DNA from: Zygnema cylindricum | Taxonomy: Eukaryota > Streptophyta > Zygnematophyceae > Zygnematales > Zygnemataceae | Direction of reading: 5' to 3' | Assembly (NCBI GenBank): GCA_037447655.1 | Contig: JBBHKE010001742.1 | Location: 1-62,000, forward strand | Length of the DNA: 62,000 nt | In this document: positions 45,915 through 56,080 of the stretch, one piece after another | How positions within the stretch are numbered: position 1 is the stretch's first letter | How the letters are laid out: each line of letters starts with the position of its first letter | Program-made: the position numbers and the translations under genes | The notes under the pieces: generated by a model | The model's input: the letters and a program-made list of their open reading frames with translations, nothing else | Told to the model about the DNA's origin: nothing | The model's database searches: none

Positions 45915-46355
45915 TTAGGAGCAAACAAGTGAGCCAAGCAAAGGTGCGTGAGGGAGGCCAAGCCGGAACTTAAGGGCTGTGGTGAACTGAGCCGGGGTGA
46001 AACGAAGAGTGGATAAGATAGGGACGGCCAATAGCCAAGCTCCAGAACCAAGTCCGCCACAAGATAGAAAACGTGCACCCGAAGAATTGGAAGGAAGCGC
46101 CTGAAGAAGCTCGGATTTAATAGCGGCGACAACCCGATCAAAAATGGATTCCTGAACACGCGCAATTGATGTCGTAACGAGAGTGGAAAAAATCAGCATG
46201 TCCTCGATAGCAGCCGGATTAAGAGAACGTGATGCATCCAAAAGGGACCGCTGGAAGGCGAGCTCACCATCCGAAACAAGGGAACCACGACTGCAAGAAT
46301 AAGAGTGTCCCAGGCCAGAAAACGAGAGACAATAGTGGAAGCAACAAGACACCAA
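45915..46355 (-). pseudogene. LINE region between RT and nuclease
   Basis: Continues the RT in another frame: SLLDASRSLNPAAIEDML, AAIKSELLQALPSNSSGARFLSCGG and FTPAQFTTALKFRLGLPHAP. The RLGLP segment leads toward the Cys/His cluster in related LINE proteins. It is separated from the nuclease frame by a further shift near 45900. Confidence 0.6.
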
Positions 46356-47050
46356 CTCCCCAAATAGGCGGTTGGAGCAACACGCGCGGTCGAGAATAAA
46401 CCCAAACCGCCAGGCGAGACAGGAAGAGAGGCTTGGTAGCGTGCCGCAGTCCCAGCCTCGCGATCAAAAGCTCCACGGCCCAACAATGTGTGGAGGACAT
46501 CCATAAGCCGATCATCGAATGAAGAAAGTGAGGACACAAAGGATGGGGTGGGAGGGGAACTCCGAGTAAGGTAGGAGGGCCGGTGAGGGAAACACTGTGT
46601 GAGAAGAGCAAAGGCCACCTGGGGATCAGAAAGGTGAGGAAGGTTGTCCACGTAGGATAAATCTGTCTGAAGAGCGGAATCAAAGAATGTCGTGACGTAT
46701 GGATCGGAACCAAGTGGGCAACCCAACACACGAATGCCTTTAGAAGGACTTGTCTGAAAACCTAGAAGAGGAGTGAAAGGAGGAGGAATAGGATGTGGGG
46801 ACCAAACAACACACTCAGAGGGCTGGACAGAAAGATTGAGTTCGACCAAGTGAGCCTTGAAAAAGTCATAGGCCGGTATAACTTGATCCGAAGGACCAAT
46901 AATGTGTGTGTCATTTGGAAGTGAAGGGGAGAGGCAAAAAGGGTAAGCAGCTGCGAAAGCTCGGAGGGCGCGGTAATGGGCTAGGGCAAACAAAGGGCCC
47001 CCAAGAGGATCACCCTCACGAGTGCCAGTGGTGGAGGAAAGTGGGACCAA
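46193..47050 (-). pseudogene. LINE RT motifs B, C and thumb
   Basis: Motif B is GTREGDPLGGPLFALAHY. Motif C should be a YADD/FADD-type box but reads LPND in SLPNDTHIIG (D codon 46911-46913, N codon 46914-46916), so the first catalytic Asp of the pair is Asn. LGCPLGSDPYV and SPGGLGLFSTARVAPTAYLGSW follow. A frame change leads into 45915-46355. The RT is predicted to be inactive even if the frames were intact. Confidence 0.75.
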
Positions 47051-47057
47051 ATCATCA

Positions 47058-47540
47058 TCACTGGAGAAAGAGGCTACTGCTCAGTGAATAAAAAGCTCTC
47101 ACAAAAGGAAATATCTGGACAATCGGGGAAGGTGCAGCCATAAGCTCCGAAAAAATTGCATTCTGATCCACTGTATTAAAGGCATTAGAAACATCCACCT
47201 GGAGGACTAACCAATCCGGATGGGCATCTAACAAAGCCCGGATCCCGTGGACCACGGCCTCACAACCCCCCTTGGGTTGCCACTCCGAACTGATGAGGAG
47301 AGAAATAATCATGGAAAGCGGGCTGGAGCTGGATGCAGATGGCGCGGGCCACCAATCGGTACAATACCTCGCCCACTGCAATAGGACGGATTCCTCGATT
47401 GGGTTTGGTGACAACTACGAGGCGGGAGGCTGTGAGGAGGTCACAAATACCGGAAGGGACGGTGCCAGCCGCAATAAGGGAACAAACTCGAAAAAACATA
47501 TCAAAACCTCGGGCACCAGTTTCCAGAGGCAAAACGTCGC
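47058..47540 (-). pseudogene. LINE RT fingers and motif A
   Basis: Two overlapping frames carry one domain. 47260-47532 has LETGARGFDMFFRVCSLIAAG, VVVTKPNRGIRPIAVGEVLYRL and FSPHQFGVATQGG. The frame then shifts near 47270, and 47058-47260 continues with EAVVHGIRALLDAHPDW and motif A VDVSNAFNTV (minus-strand coding of 47169-47201), which holds a catalytic Asp. A stop at about 47058 precedes motif B. Confidence 0.75.
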
Positions 47541-47548
47541 AAAATAGC

Positions 47549-48412
47549 TCATAAACAGTGCTCGAAGGACCCCCCGGCTGAAAGATGTGGAGAAGTCGTA
47601 AGGGCTTTAATAAAGGAGTCTTGATCCAAGATCAAACACTTTGGCGGCTCGAAGGTGTGAATAGAGGGGGACTGAGGGGTAGGAGCTGGTGGATAAAGAG
47701 CTTGGAGAATCTCAATAGTCCCAGCAGACCGAGGAGCAAGATTAAATGGCTGGAGGGCCTGAACCGCTCGAGAGAGCTCACCCACTTGACCCAAATGAAC
47801 TGCACGACGATTAGAAGATGGCACATCTGAAGTCCAAGTTGTACGACGTGATGTGAAAGAAACACTCGCAACTCGATCCTCGTGCTCGGCATGAAGGGCC
47901 CGCCAATCACCTCGAAGGAAACGTCGACCTCGGGCCATAGTTTCTCGGGCCCCGCTACCACCTCCACGGCCAGGTAAGACTAGAACCCAAAGTGAAAACA
48001 TGAAAAGGAGGTGCCAAGGTCCAACATCCGCGGGATCCGAATAAATACGGGACAAAGGAAGGTGGAGGGCGTCCTGTACGATAATCCGCACAACCATGGG
48101 AATCCCCATGTATAATCGCGGACGCGGGGCCCCCAAATCATAAGCTACGAGAACGTCTAAATCGCGTACACCTGCCCAATCTTCGCTCGTAGGTCCGGAC
48201 GTGAGTATGGTGGAAGGAAGGGTACAAGAGGAAGGGCTGTTCTGGGCCAAAAATTGTTGACAACTCTTTGTATGTCGGGCAATACCGACCCCGTTCGCGA
48301 AATGGTTATGACACCGGATACATTCTATCCGTGTTGAGGCTTGTGTGCGAGGTTTAGGAGGACGAGGTGAACGAGGGAGAAGGGGCGAGTATGCACGGCC
48401 GAACTTGGTCAT
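47549..48412 (-). pseudogene. LINE N-terminal region with CCHC zinc finger
   Basis: 287 codons. The zinc finger has ligands C31, C34, H47 and C51 (CIRCHNHF...GIARHTKSC), of the CCHH/CCHC type found near the N-terminus of R2/NeSL-like LINE proteins, where it contacts DNA. The C-terminal half (LSRAVQALQPFNLAP...EILQALYPPAP) resembles the linker upstream of the RT in such proteins. The ATG at 48412 is a plausible start, since upstream sequence is low-complexity. Confidence 0.65.
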
Positions 48413-49054
48413 TCAATGAGAGGGAGAAGCATAGGAAGTGATAGAGGGAGAGGAAGGGGGAAATGGGAAGGAAGAAAGGAGACCATGGGAAATAGATGTT
48501 GGAAATGGTAGTGGGACAGAACCATAGGTAGGGTGGGAGAAAGGATGCAACAGAGAGAAAAGGGGGGATATGGAGAAGGGACTAAAAAAGGGGGGCGTGA
48601 GAAAGGGAAGATGATCGAAATAGTGATATGGGGGTATGGGGGTATAGGGGGTAGAGGGGGGTAAAAGGCCAATGGGGAAAAAAAGGGGAGAGGATAAAGA
48701 AGTTGATTCCGAAGGAAAATTGGGGAGGAGGATGGGGGTAGGGTTGACGTGTCGGGGTTTTGTAAAGGGGAAGTGGTGGAGGAAATCGAAAAAATGGGAG
48801 GGGGGGGGGGGGGTGAGGGGGGGGGAGGTAAAGAAGTTGATAGTAGAAAGGAAATCAGGGAGGGGGTGGGGGGCTGGTGGGAGAGGTGGGAGGAAAGGTG
48901 AGTATCAATCAATGTCGAAAAAGAGGGGGTGGTGGAGAGGAAGGGGATATAGAAAGCGTATGCTTTGGAGAAGAAATGGAGAGGAATTGCTACTCGGGAG
49001 GGAGGGATAAGATATTGGTGATGAAGAGGGGGGGGGAGGAAAGGGAAATATCGG
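48413..49054. repeat. G/A-rich low-complexity tract upstream of LINE
   Basis: Plus strand is strongly purine-rich, with G runs up to about 17 (near 48799-48815) and many GGGG blocks. The minus strand would give a Pro/Ser-rich peptide, which I treat as an artefact of CT-rich sequence. It may be the LINE 5' UTR, at least up to about 48925. Confidence 0.7.
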
Positions 49055-49072
49055 GTTTTTTTTTTTTTTTTT
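49055..49072. repeat. T homopolymer (18)
   Basis: Uninterrupted T run on the plus strand, followed by TG/GC-rich sequence. It could be a poly(A) tail of a minus-strand insertion, but no body is recognisable. Confidence 0.8.
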
Positions 49073-49298
49073 GCGGTTGTGTGTGCGCGTGTGCGTGAGT
49101 GTTCTTGGCGGTAGGGTATGAGGTGTGTGTAATTTCAGTGGGGGGGGATGGGGTGTCTTGCGCTGAATATAAGGGGGGAAGGAGTTTAAAGATTATGCAA
49201 CGGAGCCGCACCTATGATTTCGCCCGTGGGCGTGCGGTTGCCTGCAGCCGCAGGCCAAATCCGGAGGTACACAGATCCGGAGGTACATGGTGACAGGG

Positions 49299-49435
49299 AG
49301 TAGGTGCCGTCGCCTAGTGAGGAAGAGGACGACAAAATTCAGATCCGGGGGTGGTAGGTGCCGTCGCGTAGTGAGGAAGAGGACAACAAAATTCAGATCC
49401 GGGGGTACATGGTGGCGGGGAGTAGGTGCTCTCGC
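49299..49435. repeat. Minisatellite, units of 54 and 68 bp
   Basis: Starts at 49301, 49355 and 49423 with TAGGTGCCGTCGC-type sequence. Units share 'tagtgaggaagaggac' and 'aaaattcagatccggggg', and the second has a 14 bp insert (tacatggtggcggg). Confidence 0.85.
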
Positions 49436-49558
49436 GTATATATACACATATATAAACACATATACACATATATATATCATATATATATATGTTTATAGAT
49501 ACGCACATTTATATATGTATATATACACACATATATATATATACATATATATATCATA
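49436..49558. repeat. TA-rich microsatellite
   Basis: ATATATAC/ATATATGT repeats over about 120 bp. Confidence 0.95.
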
Positions 49559-49829
49559 GTTGTTCAATTCATGAGAATTTTCATTTTTTTGGATTTCGAC
49601 GTATTACTCGTTAGTTTTTTACTTTTGGTAAATTTTGCTAAGTTTTTACTGGACAAAAAACTGAAAGGAAAACTATACGGAATTTTTGAACAAGAGGTGT
49701 TGCACCATTTGTGCGAGCTAAGTTTGAATTTCTACAGGACTGTCCTCCTCCTCTACAGGGAAGCCGCCATTGAAAATCCTCTATAAGGAAGCCGCCATTG
49801 ATGATGCCATAGAAGTGGCCACTGAAGCT
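49559..49829. other. Unassigned stretch with repeated GAAGCCGCCATTGA
   Basis: AT-rich sequence without a recognisable gene. At 49758-49845 the 14-mer GAAGCCGCCATTGA and near-copies recur (encoding Glu/Ala/Ile-rich peptide on the plus strand). This may be the N-terminal linker of the hAT transposase that follows. Confidence 0.5.
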
Positions 49830-50452
49830 GCCATTGAAGCTGATGTTGAAGCATTTACGAATCTTGCGACCAACATTTATGCCTAGAACTGGAGGAATAT
49901 GGTGGGAGCACATTAAAGCTCCAAACGGTGGACTTCTTGGAAACAACCGAATATGCATCAATATCTATTACAACTTTGAAAACAACAATCAAGCTAATAG
50001 GATCAAAAACCACCTTTTTGGAAATGTGAAGAGTGCAGGGATTACAGCTTGCACTTTGTGTGTAGGCGAGGTGAAAGAGGAGTTCAGTGTATCTGAAACC
50101 GCAAAATCTTTTCATGGCTCTCATAAATGTTAATATGCGATCTGGATGAACTCACCAATAGTTTTCCATCGATCTACGGAAACAAAGTACAAAGTGTGCA
50201 AACAAAAATAAAAAATGTTTTTAATAGCATAACAAGAAAGAGGTAGATGTAGCCTGGGCCACAACTTTCTTTGCTAATGAATTGTCGTTCTGACTATTGG
50301 ATGACCCATATTTTAAGGCAGCGGTGAAAAAGAGCGGAAATATAGGGGGGTCTTACAACTTACTTTACCGGAGTGCCATGAGAACTTGTCTCCCGTCAGA
50401 GACTAAGGCGATTGTAAATAAAGATTTTGATAAGTTATGTGGAAAAAATTAA

Positions 50453-50502
50453 GGTCACCGGTGCCACGATCGCATTAGACACCGGTGCCACGATCGCATT
50501 AG
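50453..50502 (+). repeat. Short tandem duplication in hAT transposase
   Basis: ACCGGTGCCACGATCGCATTAG occurs twice in tandem (unit about 24 bp). The protein motif TGATIALD is therefore doubled in frame. Confidence 0.9.
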
Positions 50503-51604
50503 ACGGGTGGACAGTAGTTGATGACACGCCTCTCCTAAATATTCTAGGTGCCGCCCCCAAAGGTGACATGTTCTTGACAGAAGAAAACACTAGTGGACGA
50601 ATCAAGGATGGTGTTGCAAAAGGGAGTTCTTACGGTAGGGGTCGAGCATGTGGTGCAAATTGTTACAGATTCTCCCCCTTAAGCACCCTTCGATCACATG
50701 GACGCCATGCTCTGTCCATGTATTGGCCTTGATGTTGGAGGATTGGGGCAAGTTGGCATTTATCTCAATACCTGTCCGAGAGGTAAAAGAGGTGCTGAAA
50801 TTCATCACGAATCATAGCATGTGTGCAACCATGTTTAACAATATCTTTGCACTTCGGCTTTTCAAACCTGGAGAGATTAGGTTTGCTAATAATTTTGTCA
50901 TGCTCCAGAGGTTTTTAGAGTTGAAGGATAGTTTGGAGCACTTATTGTTTGATGATAATTACAAGGAATGGATGGGCAAGGCTATGTATAAGATCGAGGG
51001 GGCTAAGATTAAATGCCACATTTTGAGCCCGGAGTTTTGGAAGAGAGTGACGGAGGCTGTGACAATTTCGAAGCTCGTGGTGCGGTTGATGAGGGAGTGT
51101 GACAAAGGTGTCCGAAATGTGGGGAAGGTTTACTACAGTTTTACATGATTGGACAATTCTTGCAGAAGTTACCTTCAGATGGCGAAGAAAGAAATTTTGA
51201 AGGCATTCAGATTTTGGAGGAGTTGAAGGCATCTAGGATGGCGAGGTGGGAGATGGCACATAGCCCCATGTATGCTGTCGGCTTTGTACTCAATCTGGAG
51301 TACAAAATTGATGCATATGGGCAACATTCAAATGCGACAGTAATGGAAGGTTTCCAGACAATGCTTGAAAGGATGTTACCAAATGTGGAGGACAAAGCTG
51401 AGGCCCACATTGAGTTGTCTAAATATAAAGTTTTTGAGGGTGTTTTTGATATTAAGGTAACAAAAGCTTGTGCAAGGAAGATGTCAAGGTGGAAATGGTG
51501 GCAACTGTTAGGATCTGTTACCCCTATGTTGCAAAAGGTAGCAAGAAAAATCCTTGCATATCTTGCAAAAGCTAACGATAAAAATCCTTGCACAATACTC
51601 AGTT

Positions 51605-51784
51605 GCCAACTGTTCTGAGCGGAATTGGTCAGCGTATGACCATATTCACTCTAAGAAAACTAACTGAGCGGAATTGGTCAGCGTATGACCATATTCACTC
51701 TAAGAAAACTAATTGGTTGACAACTGTTCTGAGCGGAATTGGTCAACGTATGACCATATTCACTCTAAGAAAACTAATTGGTTG
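51605..51784 (+). repeat. Triplicated hAT C-terminal signature
   Basis: GAGCGGAATTGGTCA...CTAAGAAAACTAA occurs three times, with core starts at 51617, 51666 and 51731 (spacing 49 and 65 bp). Each copy encodes ERNWS.YDHIHSKKTN, but in different frames because the unit lengths are not multiples of three. Confidence 0.9.
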
Positions 51785-51967
51785 TCAGCTAAAGGAGCCA
51801 ATGATATGGTATGGGTCTTCAACAATCTCAAAGTGTTAGAAAAGACTAGGGATGTCAGCTATGAAGAGACCATTATAGCATGGGAAGAAGAGGAACGGGA
51901 GGTAGGGGAAGAGGATTTTGAGGAAGACATGATTGGCTTTGATTTGGAGGAAGGAGATTTTGAGTAA

Positions 51968-52544
51968 AGACAGATAGAGGAGATATGTCTATTCGATGAG
52001 TTGAGTTAACTTTAGTGTGAATAGTAAACCATATCCGTTAAGTAAACACAAAGATGGTCATTTTTTGCTTCAATGCGAACTTTTCCTTTTCCATTATTGG
52101 CGAGTAGTAAAATTATTCAATTTAATAAAAGGATTTTTTATTTTTTTTATTCAACGTCAATGTTTCTTTTTAAATTATTGACATGTTATGTAGGGCCATG
52201 CTGAACCAACGAAGAGGCGGCCTGGTTGCTTAACGAGGCAACCTTGTCACTGGTTGATAGTTCAGCGGTGAGACCACCTCGTCGCTGGTACAGCAACCAT
52301 GGTTGTTGGTTTGTGGTTCAGCGTTAAGGTTACCGTCGCTGGTTTTTTCACTTTGACTGGTTTCTTACTTTTTTTTTACTGTATTGAAAATTTTAAATTT
52401 TAAAATTCAAATTTCGAAAAATGTACCGAAACGTACGGACACATAATCGGGTACGTAATTTAACGATTTTCTAAAATCGATAAATGTGACATATTATTCG
52501 AGCGTTCGTTTCGTGCGTAGTATGCAATTTGAACTACTATGATA
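51968..52544. other. Non-coding stretch with inverted repeats
   Basis: No gene recognised. GCTGAACCA (52200-52208) and TGGTTCAGC (52315-52323) are perfect inverted repeats enclosing GC-richer DNA with GGTTGCTTAACGAGGCAACC. A small palindrome CGATTTT-CT-AAAATCG is at 52464-52479. The first could be the core of a small MITE, but no TSD is evident. Confidence 0.4.
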
Positions 52545-52600
52545 TTATTATTATATATATATGTATGTATGTATACATATACATATATATATATGTATTT
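52545..52600. repeat. TA-rich microsatellite
   Basis: TATATATATGTATG/TATACATA repeats, followed by T-rich sequence. Confidence 0.9.
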
Positions 52601-53220
52601 TTTTTCTTTTCGACTGTAATCTATTTTTTGTTTTTTTTGGTGGTTACTCTTGTCATTTTTGTTTATTTTTACTTTTACAATCACATTTCACGGTAGTGTG
52701 AAGAAAGACTTGATAACAGGCCAACTTGGACACCGCAAATAATGTAGATTCAAGAACAAAAATGAAAAGAAAAGAAACAGAAAATGGAAAAAGGAAAAAA
52801 AACGAACAAAAGGAAAAAACATACATATATAACGGAAAACTTGTAAAAAATCAAAAAATTGTATAACTGGTTCCCGAATACAAGTTTTCTTGACAAGTTT
52901 TACCTTGTACATCAGTAAACTACATATACCTCAATAGATCCACCTTTTGATAAATACACATCATATTTGGTTCACGTTGTACAACAAATAGTTGTACCTT
53001 TCGGTACCTTTCCCCTTCTATTACAAAATTCAAATAGTGCTTTGTCATATTGACACATCAAATGCCGTTGACTTTTATAATAAGAGAAAGTCAACTTAGA
53101 ACACGGAGTCAACGCGGTCAAAGTCAACTTACTTGCGATTTTTATAATCAAATTTTTTGATGAACGCATGTTACCGCATGTCACGGTAGGGCTTATGGCC
53201 TGTCAAGATATAAAACATGC
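52601..53220. other. AT-rich stretch, nothing recognised
   Basis: No conserved protein, RNA or terminal repeat was seen. Open frames are short and A/T-biased. Confidence 0.6.
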
Positions 53221-53516
53221 AAAAAGGGTGAGAGAGAGAGGATGAGAGAGAGGGAGAGCAGGGGAGAGAGTAGGAAAGAGAGAGGGGGGGGGTGGGGAGA
53301 GAGGGAGTGAGAGAGGGAGAAAGGGGGAAAGAGAGGGTAAGAGAGAGGGAGAAAGGGGGAGAGAGAGGGAAAGAGAGAGGGAGAAAGGGGGAGAGAGAGG
53401 GGAAGAGAGGGCGAGGCAGGGAGAGAGGGAGAAAGGGGGTGAGAGGGCAAGAGAGGGGAAGCGAGGCGGAGGGAGAGAGAGAGGGAAAGGGAGGGAGAGA
53501 GAGAGGGAGAGGGAAT
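53221..53516. repeat. Polypurine (GA) tract
   Basis: About 295 bp of nearly pure purine on the plus strand, built from GAGAGAGGGAGAAAGGGG-type units with only isolated T or C. Open frames across it on either strand are low-complexity artefacts. Confidence 0.95.
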
Positions 53517-54164
53517 TGTTGTTTAAACCATACTAATTTTGATGCAAAGGGGACAACCTTGAGACTTTCACAATATTTAAAGTGTAAACTTTTCAAAATT
53601 TAGCGCCAAACGAAATATATACATATATATATAATTTTTAGTACTGGTTTTTTTTTTGTTATTAGTGCGAATCACATTAATTCTTATGCAATGTATGCAA
53701 GAAAATTTAGACCATTAGACAATTTTTTTTTGTGAATCAAAATTAGCACATATACATATCGATAATACACATACACAATTTATCCACACTAATAAAGGTA
53801 CAATTTCACAAGATTTGATTTCTTTCACCCTACATGTTGTGTACACAAAAGAAAAAAAAAATACACCAAAAAAACCACTAAAACATAATTGAAACATAAT
53901 TAAAAAATTGAGGCAAATATTCGTACTAAAAACAATAGCATTCGTACTAAGAATAATAGCATTCGTATTAGAAATAGTACCAAAAAAATGTAAATCCAGT
54001 TTCCATGGAGCCATAGTCTATAGCTTACCGGACCGATTTTCGCCTCCCTCTGAGAAACTACGAAGCAGAGGGAAACTGAGAGGAGGAAGAGACACGTGTG
54101 CACATAGCTGGGTCGCAATGCTAGTATATGAAAGACACGTGGCGCCATGTGATGTACGCAAATA
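53517..54164. other. AT-rich stretch, nothing recognised
   Basis: Contains a short TA repeat (about 53617-53633) and small palindromes such as CCCTCTGAG...CAGAGGG near 54047-54073 and CACGTG sites at about 54091-54140. No gene or element ends were identified. Confidence 0.5.
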
Positions 54165-54256
54165 AGAGGGAGGGAGGGAGGGAGGGAGGGAAGGAGGAAG
54201 GAAGGAAGGAAGGAAGGAAGGGAGGGTGGGAGACAGGACGGGAGGGAAGGAGGGTA
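54165..54256. repeat. GGGA/GGAA microsatellite
   Basis: Seven or more GGGA units followed by GGAA units and imperfect GGGA. Confidence 0.95.
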
Positions 54257-54356
54257 ATTTGATTTCTCATTCGCTGCTTCGGCTGTACGGAAGTGGTGCT
54301 TATCAGATCGGGTATCTAAGCGATACGATTCGATATGGCTTTTTCGAGCCGTTCAG

Positions 54357-54586
54357 TACAGTACAATACACCGTGTATCGCTATTACTGTTAACATTTTT
54401 TTCGCCACTTAAAACATTTTTTCTCCGTACACACTTGTCCGATTTTCAGTTTGAGACCGCCAATCGGAAGCTGAGAATCTTACCTTTCAATTGCAACTGT
54501 TAGATCCACAATCTGCCAAGTGTGTACGGATAAAAGATGTTTTGAGAGACGAAAAAAACACTAATAGCGATTCACGGTGTACTGTA
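54357..54586. mobile_element. Mariner-like MITE (M1)
   Basis: Inverted ends of about 70 bp. Left TACACCGTGTATCGCTATTA...AAAACATTTTTTCTCCGTACACACTTG mirrors right CCAAGTGTGTACGGATAAAAGATGTTTT...TAATAGCGATTCACGGTGTACTGTA. Ends with CAGTACACCG next to TA suit a Tc1/mariner-type element with TA target duplication. There is no coding capacity. Confidence 0.7.
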
Positions 54587-55144
54587 ATACCCTACACCGC
54601 TTACACCGCCAATCGCTATTAGAGTAAATAACGCTAATTCGGTGCCCTTTTTTCAAATATAAAAACCTCAAATACAATCCATAATTCTATTTTTTACATT
54701 ATTCTAATTAGGGATTTTTTTCAATTAGCGTTAATAATGGAAGTACACTGCGATGGAAATAGTGTTGCGTACGGACAGGGTATCTCCGTATGAAATGGTA
54801 CTTTTTGAATTACAAAGGAATAAAAAGACACTTAACAAGATTGCGCACACATGTGAATGTGCACTGGAAGAAAGAGACGCAAACTCGTCGACAAAAATCA
54901 CGTTCTCATATGTTCGTCCGTCGACCGTGTGAACAGCGCGACGGCGTACGAATTGTCAGATTTTGTACGAGTACACATACTACACCGTGAATCGTTATTA
55001 GACTATAGAAATTTTTTGTATCAATAATAAATTAGTGTCATTGATTCTAATTTGTGTATCAATACCATCATGAAAAAAATGTTTAATTGTAATTTCTCTA
55101 TAACGCTGATTAAGGTATACAGAATCCGCCGTCATTACATATAC

Positions 55145-55562
55145 TAGTGTTGGGTATCGGGTAGTTTCATATCACTATAATTTCGATATTCGATATATCG
55201 AATATCGATCGAGCAAAGTCCTCGATATATCGTACCGCGACCAACATAAATTATCGCGATATATATCACAAAAAAAAGTTGTCCGTACAGTTATCGTACA
55301 TGTAGCGTACAGGGAAGTACAGTATACCGTATGCAAAATCGTACGGACCCCCCCCCCCCCCCCCCCCCCCCACTGAGCGCCCGCCACGAGGGGGGGGGGG
55401 GGGGGGGGAGGGGGGGGGGGGGGCTTTTTGAAAAAAAAAATCCGGAAAAAAAAAATCCGGATATTTAGCTTCTCTGTACATGGTCTTGATATATCGATTA
55501 TCGGGTACTTGAAATTCGATATATATCGAATATCGGCAATAGGTCCTCGATACCCAACACTA
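55145..55562. mobile_element. hAT MITE A, 418 bp
   Basis: Terminal inverted repeats TAGTGTTGGGTATCG / CGATACCCAACACTA, with perfect 8 bp target duplications ACATATAC (55137-55144 and 55563-55570). Eight bp is diagnostic of hAT. The interior has palindromes of the CGATATATCG type and a poly-C/poly-G core. There is no transposase. Confidence 0.92.
55348..55423. repeat. Poly-C / poly-G inverted homopolymers
   Basis: 24 C residues, an 18 bp spacer, then 19 G, A, 14 G. The arms can pair as a hairpin or form G-quadruplex/i-motif structures. Length calls here may be unreliable in any assembly. Confidence 0.9.
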
Positions 55563-55968
55563 ACATATACGTTAAAATAGGTAGGAGTACAAAATTTGAC
55601 AATTCGTACCACGTCGCGTCCTTTCAGCGCAATTAATCCATAATTCTAATTTGGGTTTGCGAACGCATTTGTCACAAACTCGACTCCACGTTTATTCTAA
55701 GCGCAGTTCTGTATGCAACCGGCATAAGTTAACTACAATTTCCGTACGATTTTTGGTAATCAAGTACAGTTTTATACCAGCAAACACATTCCGTAAACCA
55801 CACTATCCATGAAATAAGTACGGAAATTCCATTGACGCTAATTCACAAGAACCGTGATTAATGTCACGGATAAAATAGAATCAGTCACTGTATTGCGGGT
55901 ATCAATGTCAAAAATTTTGGGCGCCGCCATAGATTACATAAGTCTAATAACGAATCACGGTGTACTGT

Positions 55969-56080
55969 AGACATCGAAAAGGCGGGTCTTTATTATTCAG
56001 GACAACCCAAATTACAGTTAGGGATTAATTAGTATATATATATTTTTCAAAAAAAAAAAATCCCGATTAGTGTTAATTAC
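55969..56080. other. A/T-rich spacer between nested MITEs
   Basis: No ends or genes of its own. Probably interior of MITE M2. It ends with TTAATTAC, the target site of hAT MITE B. Confidence 0.4.

Larger units (their letters stand above)
45067..48925 (-). mobile_element. LINE relic with CCHC finger and RLE-like end
   Basis: A non-LTR retrotransposon on the minus strand: N-terminal CCHC finger, reverse transcriptase, then a C-terminal region like the restriction-like endonuclease of R2-type LINEs. The reading frame changes several times (near 47540, 47400, 47055, 46350 and 45880). The 5' limit is unclear: a pyrimidine-rich (minus strand) leader extends to about 48925. No apurinic endonuclease domain is visible. 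I cannot name the clade with certainty. Confidence 0.75.
49830..51967 (+). pseudogene. hAT transposase (BED, DUF659, hAT C-terminal), decayed
   Basis: Pieces of one hAT-superfamily transposase in several frames. About 49880-50050: BED-finger-like WEHIKAPNGGLLGNNRICI...NRIKNHLFGNVKSAGI, with the second Cys lost. 50427-50650: DUF659-like TGATIALDGWTVVDDTPLLN...TSGRIKDG. 50648-51148: TPCSVHVLALMLEDWGKL, then a ...RFANNFVMLQRFLELKDSLEHL region. 51145-51618: SRMARWEMAHSPMYAVGFVLN, KWWQLLGSVTPMLQKVARKILA. 51605-51967: the hAT C-terminal signature CSERNWS.YDHIHSKK, triplicated, then an acidic tail. Frameshifts lie near 50640, 51140 and 51610, so it is inactive. I could not find its TIRs. Confidence 0.8.
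54978..55968. mobile_element. Mariner-like MITE (M3) with nested hAT MITE A
   Basis: Left TACACCGTGAATCGTTATTAGACTATA mirrors right CATAAGTCTAATAACGAATCACGGTGTACTGTA. The right subterminal region (ggcgccgcc... gacattgatacc in reverse complement) matches MITE M4, confirming one family. The hAT MITE at 55145-55562 sits inside it. Confidence 0.65.

Noticed and set aside
48409-48912. Proline/serine-rich frame on the minus strand
   Set aside because: It is explained by the C/T-rich low-complexity strand and is out of frame with the LINE protein.
52200-52323. A hAT MITE bounded by GCTGAACCA/TGGTTCAGC
   Set aside because: The inverted repeat is only 9 bp and no 8 bp target duplication was found around it.
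53171-53603. Open frames on both strands through the GA tract
   Set aside because: They are low-complexity products of GAGAGG repeats, open in several frames at once.
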